Source: Corythucha ciliata (Eukaryota; Arthropoda; Insecta; Hemiptera; Tingidae). From it: 64,000 bases of DNA. Below, one piece after another: positions 35,230 to 49,654 of this stretch. Each line of letters opens with the position of its first letter. Position 1 is the stretch's first letter. Under the pieces are notes generated by a model. The model worked only from the letters and a program-made list of their open reading frames with translations. It did not search any database and was not told the origin of the DNA. The DNA is taken from positions 16,264,029 through 16,328,028 of the forward strand of contig CM075942.1 in the NCBI GenBank assembly GCA_038030265.1, read 5' to 3'. The position numbers and the translations under genes are program-made.

Positions 35230-36790
35230 CTTCTTTTTTTCTCCAATTTTAGCCTCGATTTAGGGCTTTTTCTCAATTTTATGCGAAAACTTACATGTTT
35301 AACAGTTTTCCCAATTTTATCTGGAAGCGATCGACTTCGTCTGATTTAATTTTAGCGGAGAATTAGCGCATGTATTCAATTTTAGCTGTCAATCGGCGAT
35401 TTTTCTCAATTAATGTCGCTAATTAGCGATTTCGTTAACTTTGGTGCACATCTATGAAATATCGCTTATTTTCTCAATTTTATCTCGCGAATCAACGATA
35501 TTGCTTTCAATTTTCGCCGCGAATTAGCGGGTTTTCTCAATTTTAGCCGAGAAATATAGCTTTTTATATTATAGCCGTTATTCTGCGGGTTTTCTCTATT
35601 TTATTCGCGAATTAGTGGCAAATAGACACTTTTTCTCAATTTCAGCCACGAATGATCGCTTTACCGCAATTTTAGCAACCAATATTAGCGTACGGTTTTG
35701 TCTACTTTAGACGCGAATTCATTTGCTGCTAATTAACTGTTTTTTTGTTGTTTTTTTTACACTTTTTCCCATTAATTAACGCTTTTTATTTTCTAATTTG
35801 AAGTCATCTCGGACTCGATTTTTTTCACGAACACCATTATACTTCCATTCCCTACGACGAGTACCTACATAAGAATAAGAGAAAGGGGTAATTATGGCTA
35901 AAAGTCAACACAAAATTGCTGACTCGCGGCTTGAAATTAAAAAACCTCTTCTTTTACTTTCATTCTCTTCGGGAACATGGAATCTTTTCGAATGGTGTTT
36001 AAATTTCAACCCGCGAATCAGCGATTTGGTTGACTTTCAGTCATTATTAGCCCTTTGTCTGAACTGTGTTTTCTGCTAAAAGAACCAATTTCGCGGGGTC
36101 GGCTCCTTAAAAAAACAATTTTACGGGTTTGGCTCTACAAAAACAACACTTTTGCGGGGTTGGGTTTTCAAAAAACCAATTTTGCGGGTCAGTCCGTTCA
36201 AATCCACAATTTCAGATGGGTTTAGGGGTTAAAAAAACTGGTTTTCACCCGTTGGGGGGGGGGGGGTCAAAAAACTAATTTTGACCGAGGATTTAATACC
36301 TGAAAACTCCAATTTTGCGCGTTTGGCTCTTTAAGAGTAACAAAATTTGGGGGATTGGTTTTGCTTGATCAAAAACCAATACGCACGGGTTTGGTGGATC
36401 TTAAAAAAATCCAGTTCGCCTGTTATAAGCTCTTGAAAAAATCATTTTCACCGATTTGGCTCTGAATAACAAAAATATTTCCGCTGTTCCCCACGCGGTC
36501 GTTAATTATTGGCTCCCCGAAAAACCAATGTCGCGGGTGTGTGGTTCTTCAAAAAACCTAGAGTTGGCAGTGTTTAGTCAATTTGAAAAAAAAAAAATTT
36601 CGCAGGGTTCAGTTAATGAAAACCCCAATTTGGCAGGGTTTAGTAAAAAACGAAAAAAAAATTGGCAGGGTTTAGTCAATAAAAAAACCAATTTCGCCAG
36701 GTTTATTAATAGAAAAGACTTATTTCGTGTTTTTTGAGTTTGGGTCACCAAGTTTTGTGGGTATTGACCTTCAAAAAACCAATTTTAAGG
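35230..36790 (+). repeat. Degenerate ~30-bp arrays, dialect B then A
   Basis: At 35230-35800 units resemble TTTTAGCCGCGAATTAGCGC plus TTTTTCTCAA; at 36070-36790 they change to AAAACCAATTTTGCGGGTTT plus GGCTCTTC. Both have period near 30 bp in plus orientation and share CAATTT, CGCG and GCTCTTT positions, suggesting a common ancestor. Confidence 0.7.
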
Positions 36791-36799
36791 TCATGTATG

Positions 36800-37670
36800 T
36801 GGCGATCGAGAACACCCCATAAACCATGGTCCGAAAATCAAAACCCTTCGAGATATGATTTTCTAAACTTCTTTTTAGGATAACATCATTTTCCTTGGCT
36901 AAATGCTAGTCACTCACTTCCCAGCTGACGTTCTGCAACTTTTGACGCTGGATTCGGGAAGAGCACTCTCTTTTCTGTCAGGCCTAGCTATTTTAATCAA
37001 AAATAACTATTTTCCAAGTCTTCGGCAGCTCTTCCAAGTTGTGCGAAACAGGAATTTTTATTTTTTCAAGGAAAGTCAACCACTTTTTTTTCTATAAGAT
37101 TGTCATTTCTGCCGGAAAAATCGCCAATTAATGAAACAAGCGCTCATGAGTAATTTTGAAAGGGACACGCTGAAGAAGTTTTTCTGATCCATGGAAAGTC
37201 GATAGGCGGAGATTTAGTATGGATAAGTGGGGGTTGACTTTTATTGAAAAATTAATCCGTTTCGCAGAACTTGGAAGAGCTGCCGGGGACACAGAAAATA
37301 GTTATTTTTTGACAAAAACAGAGAGGCCTGACAGAAAAGAGTGTGCTCTTCCCGAATCCATCGTCAAAAGTTGCAGAACAGCAACTGCAGCAGCTGGGAA
37401 GCGATAATATTATTCTCAATGGAAATTGAAGGGTCACGTCCCTGACACGTGCCGGATATGTGTGAACGAGCCTCTCAATTCCCATATGAGAATAATATTT
37501 TACTTGCCGGACGGGGCACGTCCCGTTCACGGCACTGATGTGTGTGGATCGACCTTTACTCGCATTTCGTCAAGGAAAATGATGTTATCCTAAAAATATG
37601 TTTAAAAAATCATATCTCGAAGGGTTTTGATTTTCGGACCATGGCTTATGTGGTGTTTTCGATCGCAAAT
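36800..37670. repeat. Large foldback element, diverged arms
   Basis: 36800-37100 recurs inverted, with diverged bases, at about 37230-37670: CCATGGTCCGAAAATCAAAA, GGATAACATCATTTTCCTTG and CTTGGAAGAGCTGCC all have mirror partners. Between the arms sits a smaller nested inverted repeat (about 37404-37500, ATAATATTATTCTCAAT... inverted). The same sequence words occur in the younger foldback at 57955-59450, so both belong to one family. Confidence 0.75.
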
Positions 37671-37960
37671 GAGGTCTACTTTTACCCATTTTTTTCTTTA
37701 CTCTTATACGCACCCACCATGTATGTAAGGCGAGAGAAGAAATAAAGTCAATCAATCCACCACCCTCTGTTATTTTTGAGTTGAATTCGATACTTCTAGA
37801 GGGGATGTACCTCTTCATTTAAGCTGCAATGGCCACCAATTTGTCGTGATTATAAATTCACGATCTTTGAACGACGAACAAGTTATATATTTTTAAGTAC
37901 AACACAAATTCCGTTAAAAATAAATAAATTAAGTTTCCCACTACGAGTGTATTTGACATT

Positions 37961-39011
37961 TCACCCTTCGGACATCTGAACGCCCATTGACCAAATTATC
38001 CTGCCCTTCGTCGTTATTGTAACTTCGGGCGAACCATCGTACGTGTTCGATGTGCTAATCAGCCCACCAAACCGAATAGATTGGCCAGCTTTAAAATAAA
38101 AATCACGTTAATTACTTTGTGTTAGTTTGGCTGCTTTGTGCAAAGCAGTAGAGTCGCCATGCTTCCCCCTATGTTATAAAGGAGGAATTCAGTTGCGATA
38201 CTCTGTTCAATCTTACTCAAATTCCACTTGAGACCAGTGGTGACAATATTGGAAACGTCGTTGTCGTACGGAAGTAAAGCACACCAGTTATTGTTTTGGA
38301 GGATGTTCGCTGGTATGGATATTCTGTGCGAGCCACTTTTTAGAAGCCATGTTAAGGAGTCGGAGGCTAATAAGTAGATATTGGGCGAACGTGAATTTTC
38401 GAAGTAATCGTCGGCGGTTCCTAGGGTGTTAATGTTAGAATAGATTTGGTCGATTCGTCCAGCTGTTTCACAGAGGACGACAACTGAATCTAACTGCGGG
38501 AAGGACGGACAAATTGTTTAATTTTTTATTATGAACAAAAATAATGATTTAAAAGGATGTTAGTACATTGTCTTTGTAAGTCTCACTCATGACACCGAGA
38601 GATTTTTGGAAATCGGTAAAGTTCTGATCCTGAGTTTCCACAACTTTTACTCCCTCAGTCCGACACATCGACAACGTCTTCGGTGAAATTGAATCAAAAT
38701 CCCCCGAAACAGTATCAGGATACAAATTGGGCGTATTGTGTTTTCGACAATATTCGAACCATCGATCGGTTCCACCGTCGGCTGTGGAACGTACGCTGGC
38801 TATATATAAATATAAATTAAATAAACAACCATAGTTCGAAAAAACTGTTTTGTACTCGAAAATCCCAACCGTTCATCCAAAGATGGTCCATAACAGCTGG
38901 ACGTAATTTAATCTGTTGGTTCAGAATTAATAAACCGTATTTGCCGAACTGGAATTGGTCGCCATCCGAGGGATGAAGCGGTGACCAAACGGTTACACCA
39001 AATGTCGTCAT
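37961..39011 (-). CDS. TPK1: Thiamin pyrophosphokinase
   Basis: Transfers pyrophosphate from ATP to thiamin, making the cofactor TPP in the cytosol. Four minus-strand exons: 39011-38870, 38799-38567, 38493-38217 and 38088-37961; 260 codons with stop, phases agree when exon 1 ends at AACG|GTTGGG. Landmarks in order: GKYGLLILNQQI, DHLWMNA then ADGGTDRW (compare HLWNKALLRACADGGANR), SGDFDSISP, ETQDQNFTDFQ, AGRIDQIYSNINTL, VTTGLKWNL and LISTSNTYDG. These include the acidic metal/ATP residues of GDFDS and DQ-TD. The usual TLGGLAGRxDQ reads VLCETAGRIDQ, so the Gly pair before AGR is replaced. Human TPK1 has 243 residues, similar length. A foldback element lies 290 bp past its stop. Confidence 0.92.
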
Positions 39012-40595
39012 TTAAAAATCTGAAAATTCGAGATATTTAGTAAATTTCGGCCCCAAAAATGAGGGTTCTTTTGAACGGACTCAGCTGCATCTACAACATT
39101 TCTGGTCGATTGAAAAATGAACAAAACGTTTAGCGCACGCGCCGTTCAAAAAACCCACGCAGAGCATATGACAAAGCCCGATTTCTATTTGAATCATTGT
39201 AGTGTGTAACATATCGCAAAGTTTCTTCTAGCTATTTTAAAAAAGATATCAAAAAATCGTAGGAGAACTGCAAAACCCTGGGCTGTGGGTTTTTTCCCAC
39301 TATAATAAAACGATTCCCACAAGAGGGAACCCAGTGGACACAGGGCATTTTTCGGCCATCGGTCAAGCTGAAACTTGACTATTTGAGCATAAATGACTTC
39401 AGTGACCGAATTTACTTGCAATATTCGTGTACTTACCTCGAATATTGCACGGTTAATGCTCGAAATCGTGTACTTACCTACCTTTTTCAGCAAGACATTT
39501 AGCTTTCTTCTCCTGAACTGGGTCAACTACTTTTTCGAGTTCGAAAATAACTACACTGTCACGTTTCTCGTTAACGTATTGGTTTCTCTGTGATCCTTGG
39601 CACAAAACGAGTGTATTATTTAAAAAATAATTGCCTTCCATCCAGCTCATTCAGCAGAGCCGGCGAATTATCTTGAAAGCTTATCCCATAGGCTTATCCA
39701 CCCCCCCCCCTCACGGCTGTTAGTTGATAGCGAGGTTATCAGTAAAAATGATGATGGAATACTGAAAATGTTCCAATTTATTTAGAACTGTGAGTAATTA
39801 GATTTAACGCAGGCTTTGGTGTTGTTTTGGATCAATCCATTCATCCAGACGTGCTCAGGTAATACAAATAAATTATATCATTTGGAATCCCCCAGTGGGG
39901 TAAGTTGATTTTTAACATGTTCATGTACCTGTGCACATCCCGGTGAAAGGAAGACGAACCGATGAAGTTTACAAATTCAATATTGTAACTGTTGAAAAAA
40001 GTCCCTGTGTGTCCTATGGTTGATATTCAGTAATTTCCCGTTACTGTCACAACAAACCACTGACCTCACAGGCGTGAGAGCCAGGACGTTTTCTCAGCGC
40101 GGGCGATTGACGAACCCCATCTCCACATTCTCTCCTCTGAATGTTTCCAGAAAGGGTTTTTTTACTACAACCATATTTTAGGTGAATTTGATGTCGGGAA
40201 GCTACGGCGAAGGAGGTACGGTCTATAAATGCGCAGTATGCAATCGACAGAGGAACCCTACAGCCTAGAGCCAATTCCACAAAGAAGACTTCCCTGAAAA
40301 CCCGCACTGAGGGGCCAGGCTCTGGAAGCGATAGCCGTCCACCATGAATCTGATGAACTCTTTTGAACAATGAAACAATGTTCGAGCCATTTTGTCCATC
40401 AGGTTTCCACGCCAGGTTCCATGAAAGGGACAGTAATTGACATTACCAGGTGCAGATTCAGTCAGGGAACAAGGCAGCGATTGAAACCACAAATTCACTC
40501 CCACACGCATCGTCGGAGTAAAAAATTCTGGAACCCAGAACATTCGACCGAAAAACCATTCATTTTGGCACACAGTCTGTTCCACAACCAATCAA
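39012..40595. other. Intergenic, no secure gene
   Basis: Mostly AT-rich unique sequence. A minus-strand open stretch at 40591-40265 (containing CPFHGTWRGNLMDKMART) passes into another frame at 40370-40047 without splice signals; it may be a decayed coding fragment but I do not call it. A C10 run is at 39701. Confidence 0.4.
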
Positions 40596-40599
40596 AACG

Positions 40600-42720
40600 T
40601 GTATACGGCTCTTTCAAACCCCAAAGTTCGCACTTTAGGCTTTCACCACTTTCGTTCTTTCAAAATCAAATTCCGTGGATTCGGCCGCTCAAACCCAAGT
40701 CTGGAATTTTAGCTCTTTCAAAAACAATGATTTTTCCCAAGACCCAATTTCGAAAACATTCGCTCTTTCAAAACCAAATTTCCAATTGCTGGTACCTATT
40801 AACGCTTTATGAAAACTCGTATTTCATGGCTTTAGCTCTTTGTACTATTTTGGTTACCTAATTTGAAAACTAAACGTCATGATTTTAGCCTTTCCAACCA
40901 TGATTTTCGCTCTACATTAACCCTCTCCCCCTCCACACCACCTTTCGGATTTTTACGTGGACTTGGCTTCTCCAAAACCATATTTTTCGGCATTTTAGCC
41001 ATTTCATACCCCGATTTCGCGTGTTTTTACTTTTCCAAAAGACAAATTCGTAGCTTTCCTCTTTCTAAAATCGGTATCATAGGTTCGAATGATTCAAAAA
41101 AGCCCAATCTCAAAACTCAAATTCGTACATTTAAGGTCTTTTATGTAGCCAAATTTCGTTATTATGGCCCAGTTTCGTGGATTTGCTTCTTTTTGCGTGG
41201 TCTCGTTCAAATCCCAAATAAAGCAGTTTGGCGCTTTTAAAAACCTTTCGTGGGTTTTACTCTTTTAAAGCTAAATTTAGAGAGTTTTGCTGTTTCAAAA
41301 CCCAAATTTTGGGGTTATTGCCGTTTCAAAGCCCAAATTTTGCGGATTTGGCTTTTCCAAAAGCAAAATTTATTGGATTTTGCATCTTTAAAACAAAATT
41401 TCGGGGCTTTGCGCTTCGTTATCAACAAAATTTCACGGCTCTTCTCTTAATTTTAGTTTGTTCGAAAAACTATTCCGGCTTGTCTACAAAACATAATGAC
41501 GTGTTTGTGACTCTTTCAAAACACAATTTAACCACGGATTTCCGCTCTTCCATAAGCAGATGTAGCAGATTTGGCTCCTCCAGAACCTAATTTCACGATT
41601 TTTTTCGATTCTATACCTCAAAAGCGTTTTTTTCACTCTTTTGAAAACCAAATTTGGCGGCATAATTTGCTCTTTCTAAAATCGGTTTCGCTGGTTTGGA
41701 TTATTATTTGAAAAATTTAGTTTTAAAAACCAACTTCAGTGGGTTTTGCTCTCTCAAATCTCGGTTCGGCGGTCTTTCCTCTTTCATAACAAATTTCTTA
41801 AATTTGGCTACTTCAAAACCCAATTTTAGTGAATTTTGCCGCCCCTCGAAATATGCCGCCCCGCAAAATTTGCCGCCTCTCGAAATTTGCCGCCCATGCC
41901 TTGTAGGCGGCGCTGCAGTTGGCTCCTCTAAAACCCAATCTCTGGGATTTTTGTTTTTCAAAAACCAAATTTGGTGGGTTTGTGTCCTTTAAATATCAAT
42001 TTCGGAGGTTTTCGCTTTATCCGAAACCAAATTTCACGAATTTTAGCTCATTCTGATATCGTTTAGGTAGTTTGTTTTGTTTGAATTCGAGAGACTAGTT
42101 TAGCGAAAAACGAACGACAAAGAAGGGGTTTCCGCTCATTTAAAGCACAATTTTGCCGAGGATGCTTGCTCTTCTATTCGCCTTGATCATAATTCAGGCA
42201 GCGCTGTAGCTGGCCATTTAGGGAAACAGTTGTTGTGGGTGATTTCGATTAGAAACTAGTAGAAAACTGCCTACATGAGGTAGTTCCCAAGTGGCCAACG
42301 ACAGCGCTGCCCGAATTATGAAATAGGCGAATAAACAAATCCCCCGTATTTGGCTCCTTCATAACCACATTTCACGGATTTTTGCTATTTCGTACATAAA
42401 TTTCGCGCATTTTCACACTTTCTGAAACCAAATTTCTTTGCTTCAGCTTTTTCTAAAATCAGTTTTGCTTGTTTGGCTCTTCGAGAAACTGATTTTGCTC
42501 TTTCCAAAACCAAATGCAGGGATCTGGCCAATGCAAAACCAAATTTTGTCATTTCGCCTTCTGCGAACCCCTGTTCAGTGGATTTTCGCCATTTCAAAAC
42601 CTACTTTCACGGATTTTGCTGTTTCAAACCCCAATTTCACCGGGATATTGGGGGCCCTTAACAGAAACGCTAGCGCGGTCGTATCCAATCCAATAATCCG
42701 ATTTTTTTCCATTATGGTCG
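40600..42720 (+). repeat. Degenerate ~30-bp repeat array (dialect A)
   Basis: Dozens of imperfect units near AATTTCGCGGATTTTGCTCT plus TTCAAAACC, plus orientation, period about 30 bp, interrupted near 42060-42340 by a MITE and at 41840-41920 by a short TTTGCCGCCCCTCGAAA repeat. The many short open frames here are generated by the period. Confidence 0.75.
42173..42334. repeat. MITE with ~45-bp terminal inverted repeats
   Basis: ATTCGCCTTGATCATAATTC followed by AGGCAGCGCTGTAGCTGGCC at the left has a mirror at the right (GGCCAACGACAGCGCTGCCC then GAATTATGAAATAGGCGAAT). Inserted in the dialect A array. No open frame. Confidence 0.75.
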
Positions 42721-42724
42721 AATA

Positions 42725-43220
42725 TTCCCTTTTTCGTGTTGAATTCAGCAGTTTTTCTCATTTTTAGTTCCGAATGAGAGGTATTTTTTGCAATTTTTGC
42801 CGTGAATGGGCCTTTTTGCTTGATTTAAACTGTGAATTAGCGCTTTTTCTAAATTTTAGCCGCGGATAGGGTACCAGTTATCCTTTTCACGTTCCCAATT
42901 TCCTCCGCAAATTGGAATTTTTTCTCATTGTGATTACCATTCAACGAGTGTAGTGCAGCGTCCTCTCCATAAACGCATGTTTCAATTCAGAGAGGACGGG
43001 TGGGAAAACTTACACCACACGAGTGTATTGCATTGAATGGAAAATGCCATCTATTTCAACCGTGTATCAAAGTTTTTTCTCATTTTTAGCCGGAACTCAT
43101 AGTGTTTTTAGCGTTTTTCTCGACTTGAACCTCAAATTATAACGTTTTACCAATTTAAGCCGCAAATTAGCGCTTTTTGTCAATTTAAACCTTGAATTCG
43201 TGCATGATTCCCACGTCCAC
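42725..43220 (+). repeat. Degenerate ~30-bp repeat array (dialect B)
   Basis: Units near TTTTTAGCCGCGAATTAGCG, interrupted at about 42947-43038 by a small element whose ends share CCATTCAA and CGAGTGTA inverted. From 43221 to 44223 I see no gene; stretches at 43510 and 43936 are open but unlike any family I know. Confidence 0.6.
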
Positions 43221-44223
43221 CTGCAAATTTCAGGACTTCTACGGTTGAAATTGAGAAAATGCGCTCCACAAATATTAGCGTTATGCCAGAACTTTCATCT
43301 GCAGAGTTGTTCAACTTGATACCAAGTCTTCTTTTCTTCTTGTCATACATCCATGAGTATAAAAACCTAAGAAATCGATAATGTTACTAAGATCGCATTT
43401 TAACTACGAGGGGTAGTGAAACTCCTACTGAAGTTTCAGTAGTACTTCCATACGCTGAAGATGGGCGAGCAGCCGAAACTGGTTCGTTTGTGACGCTCGT
43501 CAACGAGGGATGCCAGACAATGTGGGCTCCTACGGCTTCAGCTTTATGCATGCATTACCTAAGAAATCCTTTTTTCCAGGGGGAGCATTAAGCAGGGGGA
43601 GGGCATTAAGCTTTTCGGAGGCCCTCTCTGACCTTCATTTCCAAAATGACGCACTTTGCGCCATTTCCACCACCCACTCGCCTTGTAGGCAGCCCTGCGT
43701 TAAGGAGCTCTGACGTACCCTAAGGGGCGTTTTGACCAAAACAGCCTGCAATTATCAATTTGGTATGGTTTGGTTTGGCCACTTTGAGAGGTCCTAATGA
43801 CCCCTTAGAAGCGTCGAGGCCGGGATCGCCTGCACTCGCAGCCAAGAGCACCCGCCGTTTGGGGGACTCATAAACCGCGTTTGTATCAGATCTAAACACT
43901 TTGCGAAAATCTGCCAAAAAAATACGCCCAGCATCATGGATGATTTTGGCGAAAATTCAAAAATGGACAAATCGAGTAACTCGAGGTTTCTGCCACGGAT
44001 AGTTCGAAAATCCAAACGGATTTTGGAAGATGAGCCGTTGATGAAGTTTTTTCACCTGAGGAATAAGTTCCTGGCGAGACGTTTCGTCGCACCCTCCACC
44101 CTTTCATTAGATTCCTTTTGGCCCTCTCGGGCCAATTATGTAAAAATTTGGAGGCTGATCTTCCACAGACTGTTTTGGCTCGCTCCTTTTTAGTATTTTA
44201 ATTTTCAGATAACCTCGCTCTGA

Positions 44224-46370
<2,147 letters not shown>

Positions 46371-46759
46371 GAGTTTTCGTCGGTTGGACTGGTTGTCAAA
46401 GATAGAAAAGGAAAGCTCGTTCTGATCTGCCCAGTGGTCCCTTACTTTTACGGTGTGAAGAGGTTTGATGATGGGAATGAAGGGAATACAGAACGCGTTG
46501 TGAGCCGAGCTCACTGGTAAATGCGTCCGAAAGAAACCGAGAAACTGCGCTTCTGGTGAGTAAATCTTGAACAAATCGACTATAACAAATTTTATGAAAT
46601 AAAACAAATCAACCAAAGTTATTCATTTAATATTTGCCGCTAAATTCGTTCTGTTTAACGGTTTTAGACATCAACCCCCCCTAATTCCACCCTATCACGC
46701 TATAAGTTTCTTATTAACGCTGTCTACGTGCTTCGTCCTCCATTCCAATATTTCCCTGG

Positions 46760-47330
46760 ATTGACTCCCTAAAAAGCAAATTTCGTGGGGTTGACCCATT
46801 CAAAAATTCAAATCACGGGGCTGACTATTTAAAGAAAGTAATGGCACACGAGTTTGGGACCTTCTAAAAAGCAATTTCGCGGTTTTGGCTCATTCGGAGT
46901 CCAAATTTTGCGGGTTCGACTCTCTGCAGAATCCATTTTCACGGTTTTAGCTAATTCAAGAACTTCGCGTCACACAAAAAAGCAATTCCCGTCGGTTCGA
47001 CTCTTTCAAAACCCAAATTACGCTTATCTGGCGCGTCAAAAACCTATTTTGCAGGGTCATCTGCATTAGAACGCCAACGGATTCCAAAAAAGTTTCGAAA
47101 AGCTAATTTCGCTGGATCGCGTGGAAGCCAATTTCAGGAGTCTGTTTCCCGCACAATTTCGCAAGGTCGGCCTTCTCAATACAAATTTCGCGGGGTTGGC
47201 TCATACAAAATTACGACAAACAAACTAAAATTCAATTCCCAAATTTCAGAAACCAATATTGCGGGTTTGGCCCCTTCAAAACCAAGTTTTTTCAGGTTTG
47301 GCTCATATTTGAGACCCATTCAGGTGTTTT
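46760..47330 (+). repeat. Degenerate ~30-bp repeat array (dialect A)
   Basis: Units near AATTTCGCGGTTTTGGCTCA plus TTCAAAA, plus orientation. The stretch 46371-46760 just after SELENOO holds its 3' flank and nothing recognisable. Confidence 0.65.
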
Positions 47331-47739
47331 CTTGGATAAAGAGAGAGATAAAAGCTGTCACAAGGAAGCGCTGGAGCTAGTGTGGTTCCTGTCCGTGCCG
47401 CGTGCCCGTTTTACTTCCCTTTGGAAACGGCTTCATGTTCTGAGTTCCTTGAGAAAAAGGTCCTGGATCGTCACTTTTTGGCATAAATTAATCGCCTCTT
47501 TTGGGAATTCTTTGGGAAAATGACCGTGTTCGTTTTGTAAAGTGATGTTTTCGGGCTAAATTACCTGTATTTTGATGCGAGAACTGTGAGTTCGAAACGG
47601 GAACTGGCGAGGTTGAGGCTGTGGCACCACAAGCGTAGTCCGAAAAGAGATGCGAGAGAGGATAGAACTCAATGGGGTCATTTAAAAGAGCCCCCCCCCC
47701 GCACTGCAATAGTATCTCGCTATAGTGCCAAATATTTCA

Positions 47740-48435
47740 AACCACAAAAAAGGCCCAACCACAGCAAATCTCAGCTCAAAACCACAGCGAAGATCCGAGC
47801 ACAGTTATGATCACCAACCACAAAAATGCCTGTTAACCACAATCTCTACTATAACTGCAGCGAAGCTCCAAGCCCCAACAAAGCCGAAAACCACAGCAAA
47901 GCTTCTAACCAAAACAAAGCTCGTAACCACAGCAAAACTACAAACCTCAGTAAAATTCCAACTACGAAGAATAAGGCCCAACCACTTCAAACCTCAAAGT
48001 CAAAATCACAACAAAGATCCAAACCACATGGAGGACCAAACAGGAAAATCTCTGGCCACAGTAAAGCTCAAACCACAGCAAAGCTCCAACAACAGTAAAG
48101 CTCCAACAACATTCAAGCTCCAACAACAGTAAAGCTCCAACAACAGTAAAGCTCCAACAGCAGTAAAGCTCCAACAACAGTGAAGCTCCAACCGCAGTAA
48201 AACTCCAATCACAGTATAGCTCCAACCACATCGAAGTACCAACCAGAAAAAGCTCTAACCACAGCAACATGAAAAACTCTAACCATAGTAAAGCCCTAAC
48301 CACAGCAAAATCCCAAGCAACATGAAAGCTCCTAAGCACAATATAGTTTCAACCACAACAAGGCTCCTAACCTCATCAAAGCTCGTAACTAAAGCTAAGC
48401 TCCAAACTTCAGTAAAACTATACAGTCACGAAGAA
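47740..48435 (+). repeat. 17-bp minisatellite (AGCTCCAACAACAGTAA)
   Basis: In the core, 48065-48215, successive 17-bp units differ by one to three bases; outside it the unit decays but can be followed from about 47740 to 48435. A related decayed patch is at 52455-52570. Because 17 is not a multiple of three, the open frames in it (Lys/Thr/Gln-rich) are not expected to be genes. Confidence 0.75.
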
Positions 48436-48529
48436 TGCACAGCAACAGTCGCAGTGCCAGGCTTAGACATTTGGCGCCCCGGGCGAGTATTTCTCCCCCC
48501 TCCCCACTTGGATAACCCCTCTAATTAGA

Positions 48530-48656
48530 AAATGTTCTTGATTTTAGCCGCGAATTAACGTTTCTCCTCATTTTAACCGCTAACTACCGATATTTCCACG
48601 TTGCAGTCGTGAATTAGAGCTTTTCCTGATTTTTATCATTTTATCAGCCATTTTGC

Positions 48657-48692
<36 letters not shown>
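48530..48692 (+). repeat. Short dialect B array and poly(T)
   Basis: Three or four units of the TTTTAGCCGCGAATTAACG type end in a run of about 33 T at 48660-48692, directly before the dispersed repeat at 48693. Confidence 0.55.
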
Positions 48693-48693
<1 letters not shown>

Positions 48694-49612
48694 TGCATTT
48701 CATTCTGAAAATTCACTATTGGTCTCGTCGTGATGGTGGCAAACATGAGTCAAATCATGTTTTTTTCGCGTTTCAGAACCTCTAGAACATAGAATATAAT
48801 ATGTATAATATTATGGCCGTTTTCTTGTTAGCACGATAACTCTCGAAGAAATCAGTTTAGCGGAACGCGCTCTGGCACAAAAATCAGTAGTCATAAGACC
48901 CCGGTCGGCGGTCGGTATTGCATTTGGGCCCAATCGATCCTGTTAGAGGGGGGAAAGTCGGGCTTGAAATGGCCAAAAAATCACTAAAAATCACCAGTTG
49001 ATTCTAGAAGCATCATATTCGGTACGTAGGTATACTCCATGCTAGACTAGCCTTTGATTCCCATTTTAATTTTTTGAAAAAGTCAAGGTGGAGGGGGTGG
49101 TGCCCCCGGAGTGGAAGTAAGTGTGTGGAGTTGTTAGCACGATAACTCTCGAAGAAATTAATTTAGCGAAACGCGCTTTGGCACAAAAATCAGTAGTCAT
49201 ACGACCTCGTTTGGTATTGCATTGGGCCAAATCGGTCGACTTGTTGGAGGGGGGGGGGGGGGTAATATGGCTTGAACTGGTAAAAAAATCACTAGAAATC
49301 ACCAGTTGATTCCAGGGCCCTATTGCACAAGTTTTATTAGCTAATATTACAGCTGTTCTATTAGCTAATATTAGCTACATTATTAGCTAATAAAACATTG
49401 TGCAATAGGGCCCAGAAGCATTATATTACGATGATTTCATTTTGAAGTAGCCTTTGATTCCCATTAAGTTCAGCTTAAACAAACCCGGCAGCGAACAGTA
49501 CGATGGAGGGTCAAACAGGAACGAAACAAATCATGGTCTCAACATTACTACTTCTGGGACGGCTTAGGGTATCCGTATACAAAATGAAATGCACTCTTTC
49601 CGACCGCATAGC

Positions 49613-49643
<31 letters not shown>

Positions 49644-49645
49644 CA
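48693..49645 (+). repeat. Dispersed repeat with tandem ~310-bp dimer
   Basis: Two tandem units each begin TTAGCACGATAACTCTCGAA (48830 and 49132) and include GGTATTGCATTTGGGCC, a G-run, and CAGTTGATTC. Flanks GTGCATTTCATTCTGAAAAT (left) and GAAATGCACTCTTTCCGACC (right, 49590) are partial mirrors. The same unit pair occurs inverted at 56980-57955, with its outer flank at 59515-59620. G-runs vary in length between copies. Non-coding. Confidence 0.75.
49316..49412. mobile_element. 97-bp MITE nested in the second repeat unit
   Basis: Near-palindromic: GGCCCTATTGCACAAGTTTT at the left, AAAACATTGTGCAATAGGGCC at the right, and TTAGCTAATA words inside. It interrupts the repeat unit between GATTC and AAGCAT; the sister unit has GATTCTAGAAGCAT uninterrupted at 49001. 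CAG flanks both ends (49313-49315 and 49413-49415), a 3-bp target duplication. PIF/Harbinger-like by termini and duplication length; no transposase. Confidence 0.85.
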
Positions 49646-49654
49646 GCCATGAAA

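Noticed and set aside
40047..40591. Minus-strand open stretches containing CPFHGTWRGNLMDKMART and FREVFFVELALGCRVP
   Set aside because: They overlap in two frames without usable splice signals and match no family I know. They may be a decayed coding fragment but the support is too weak to call.
47725..48132. Lys/Thr/Gln-rich open frame of 135 codons
   Set aside because: It lies in the 17-bp minisatellite; two frames are open at once because stop words are absent from the unit.
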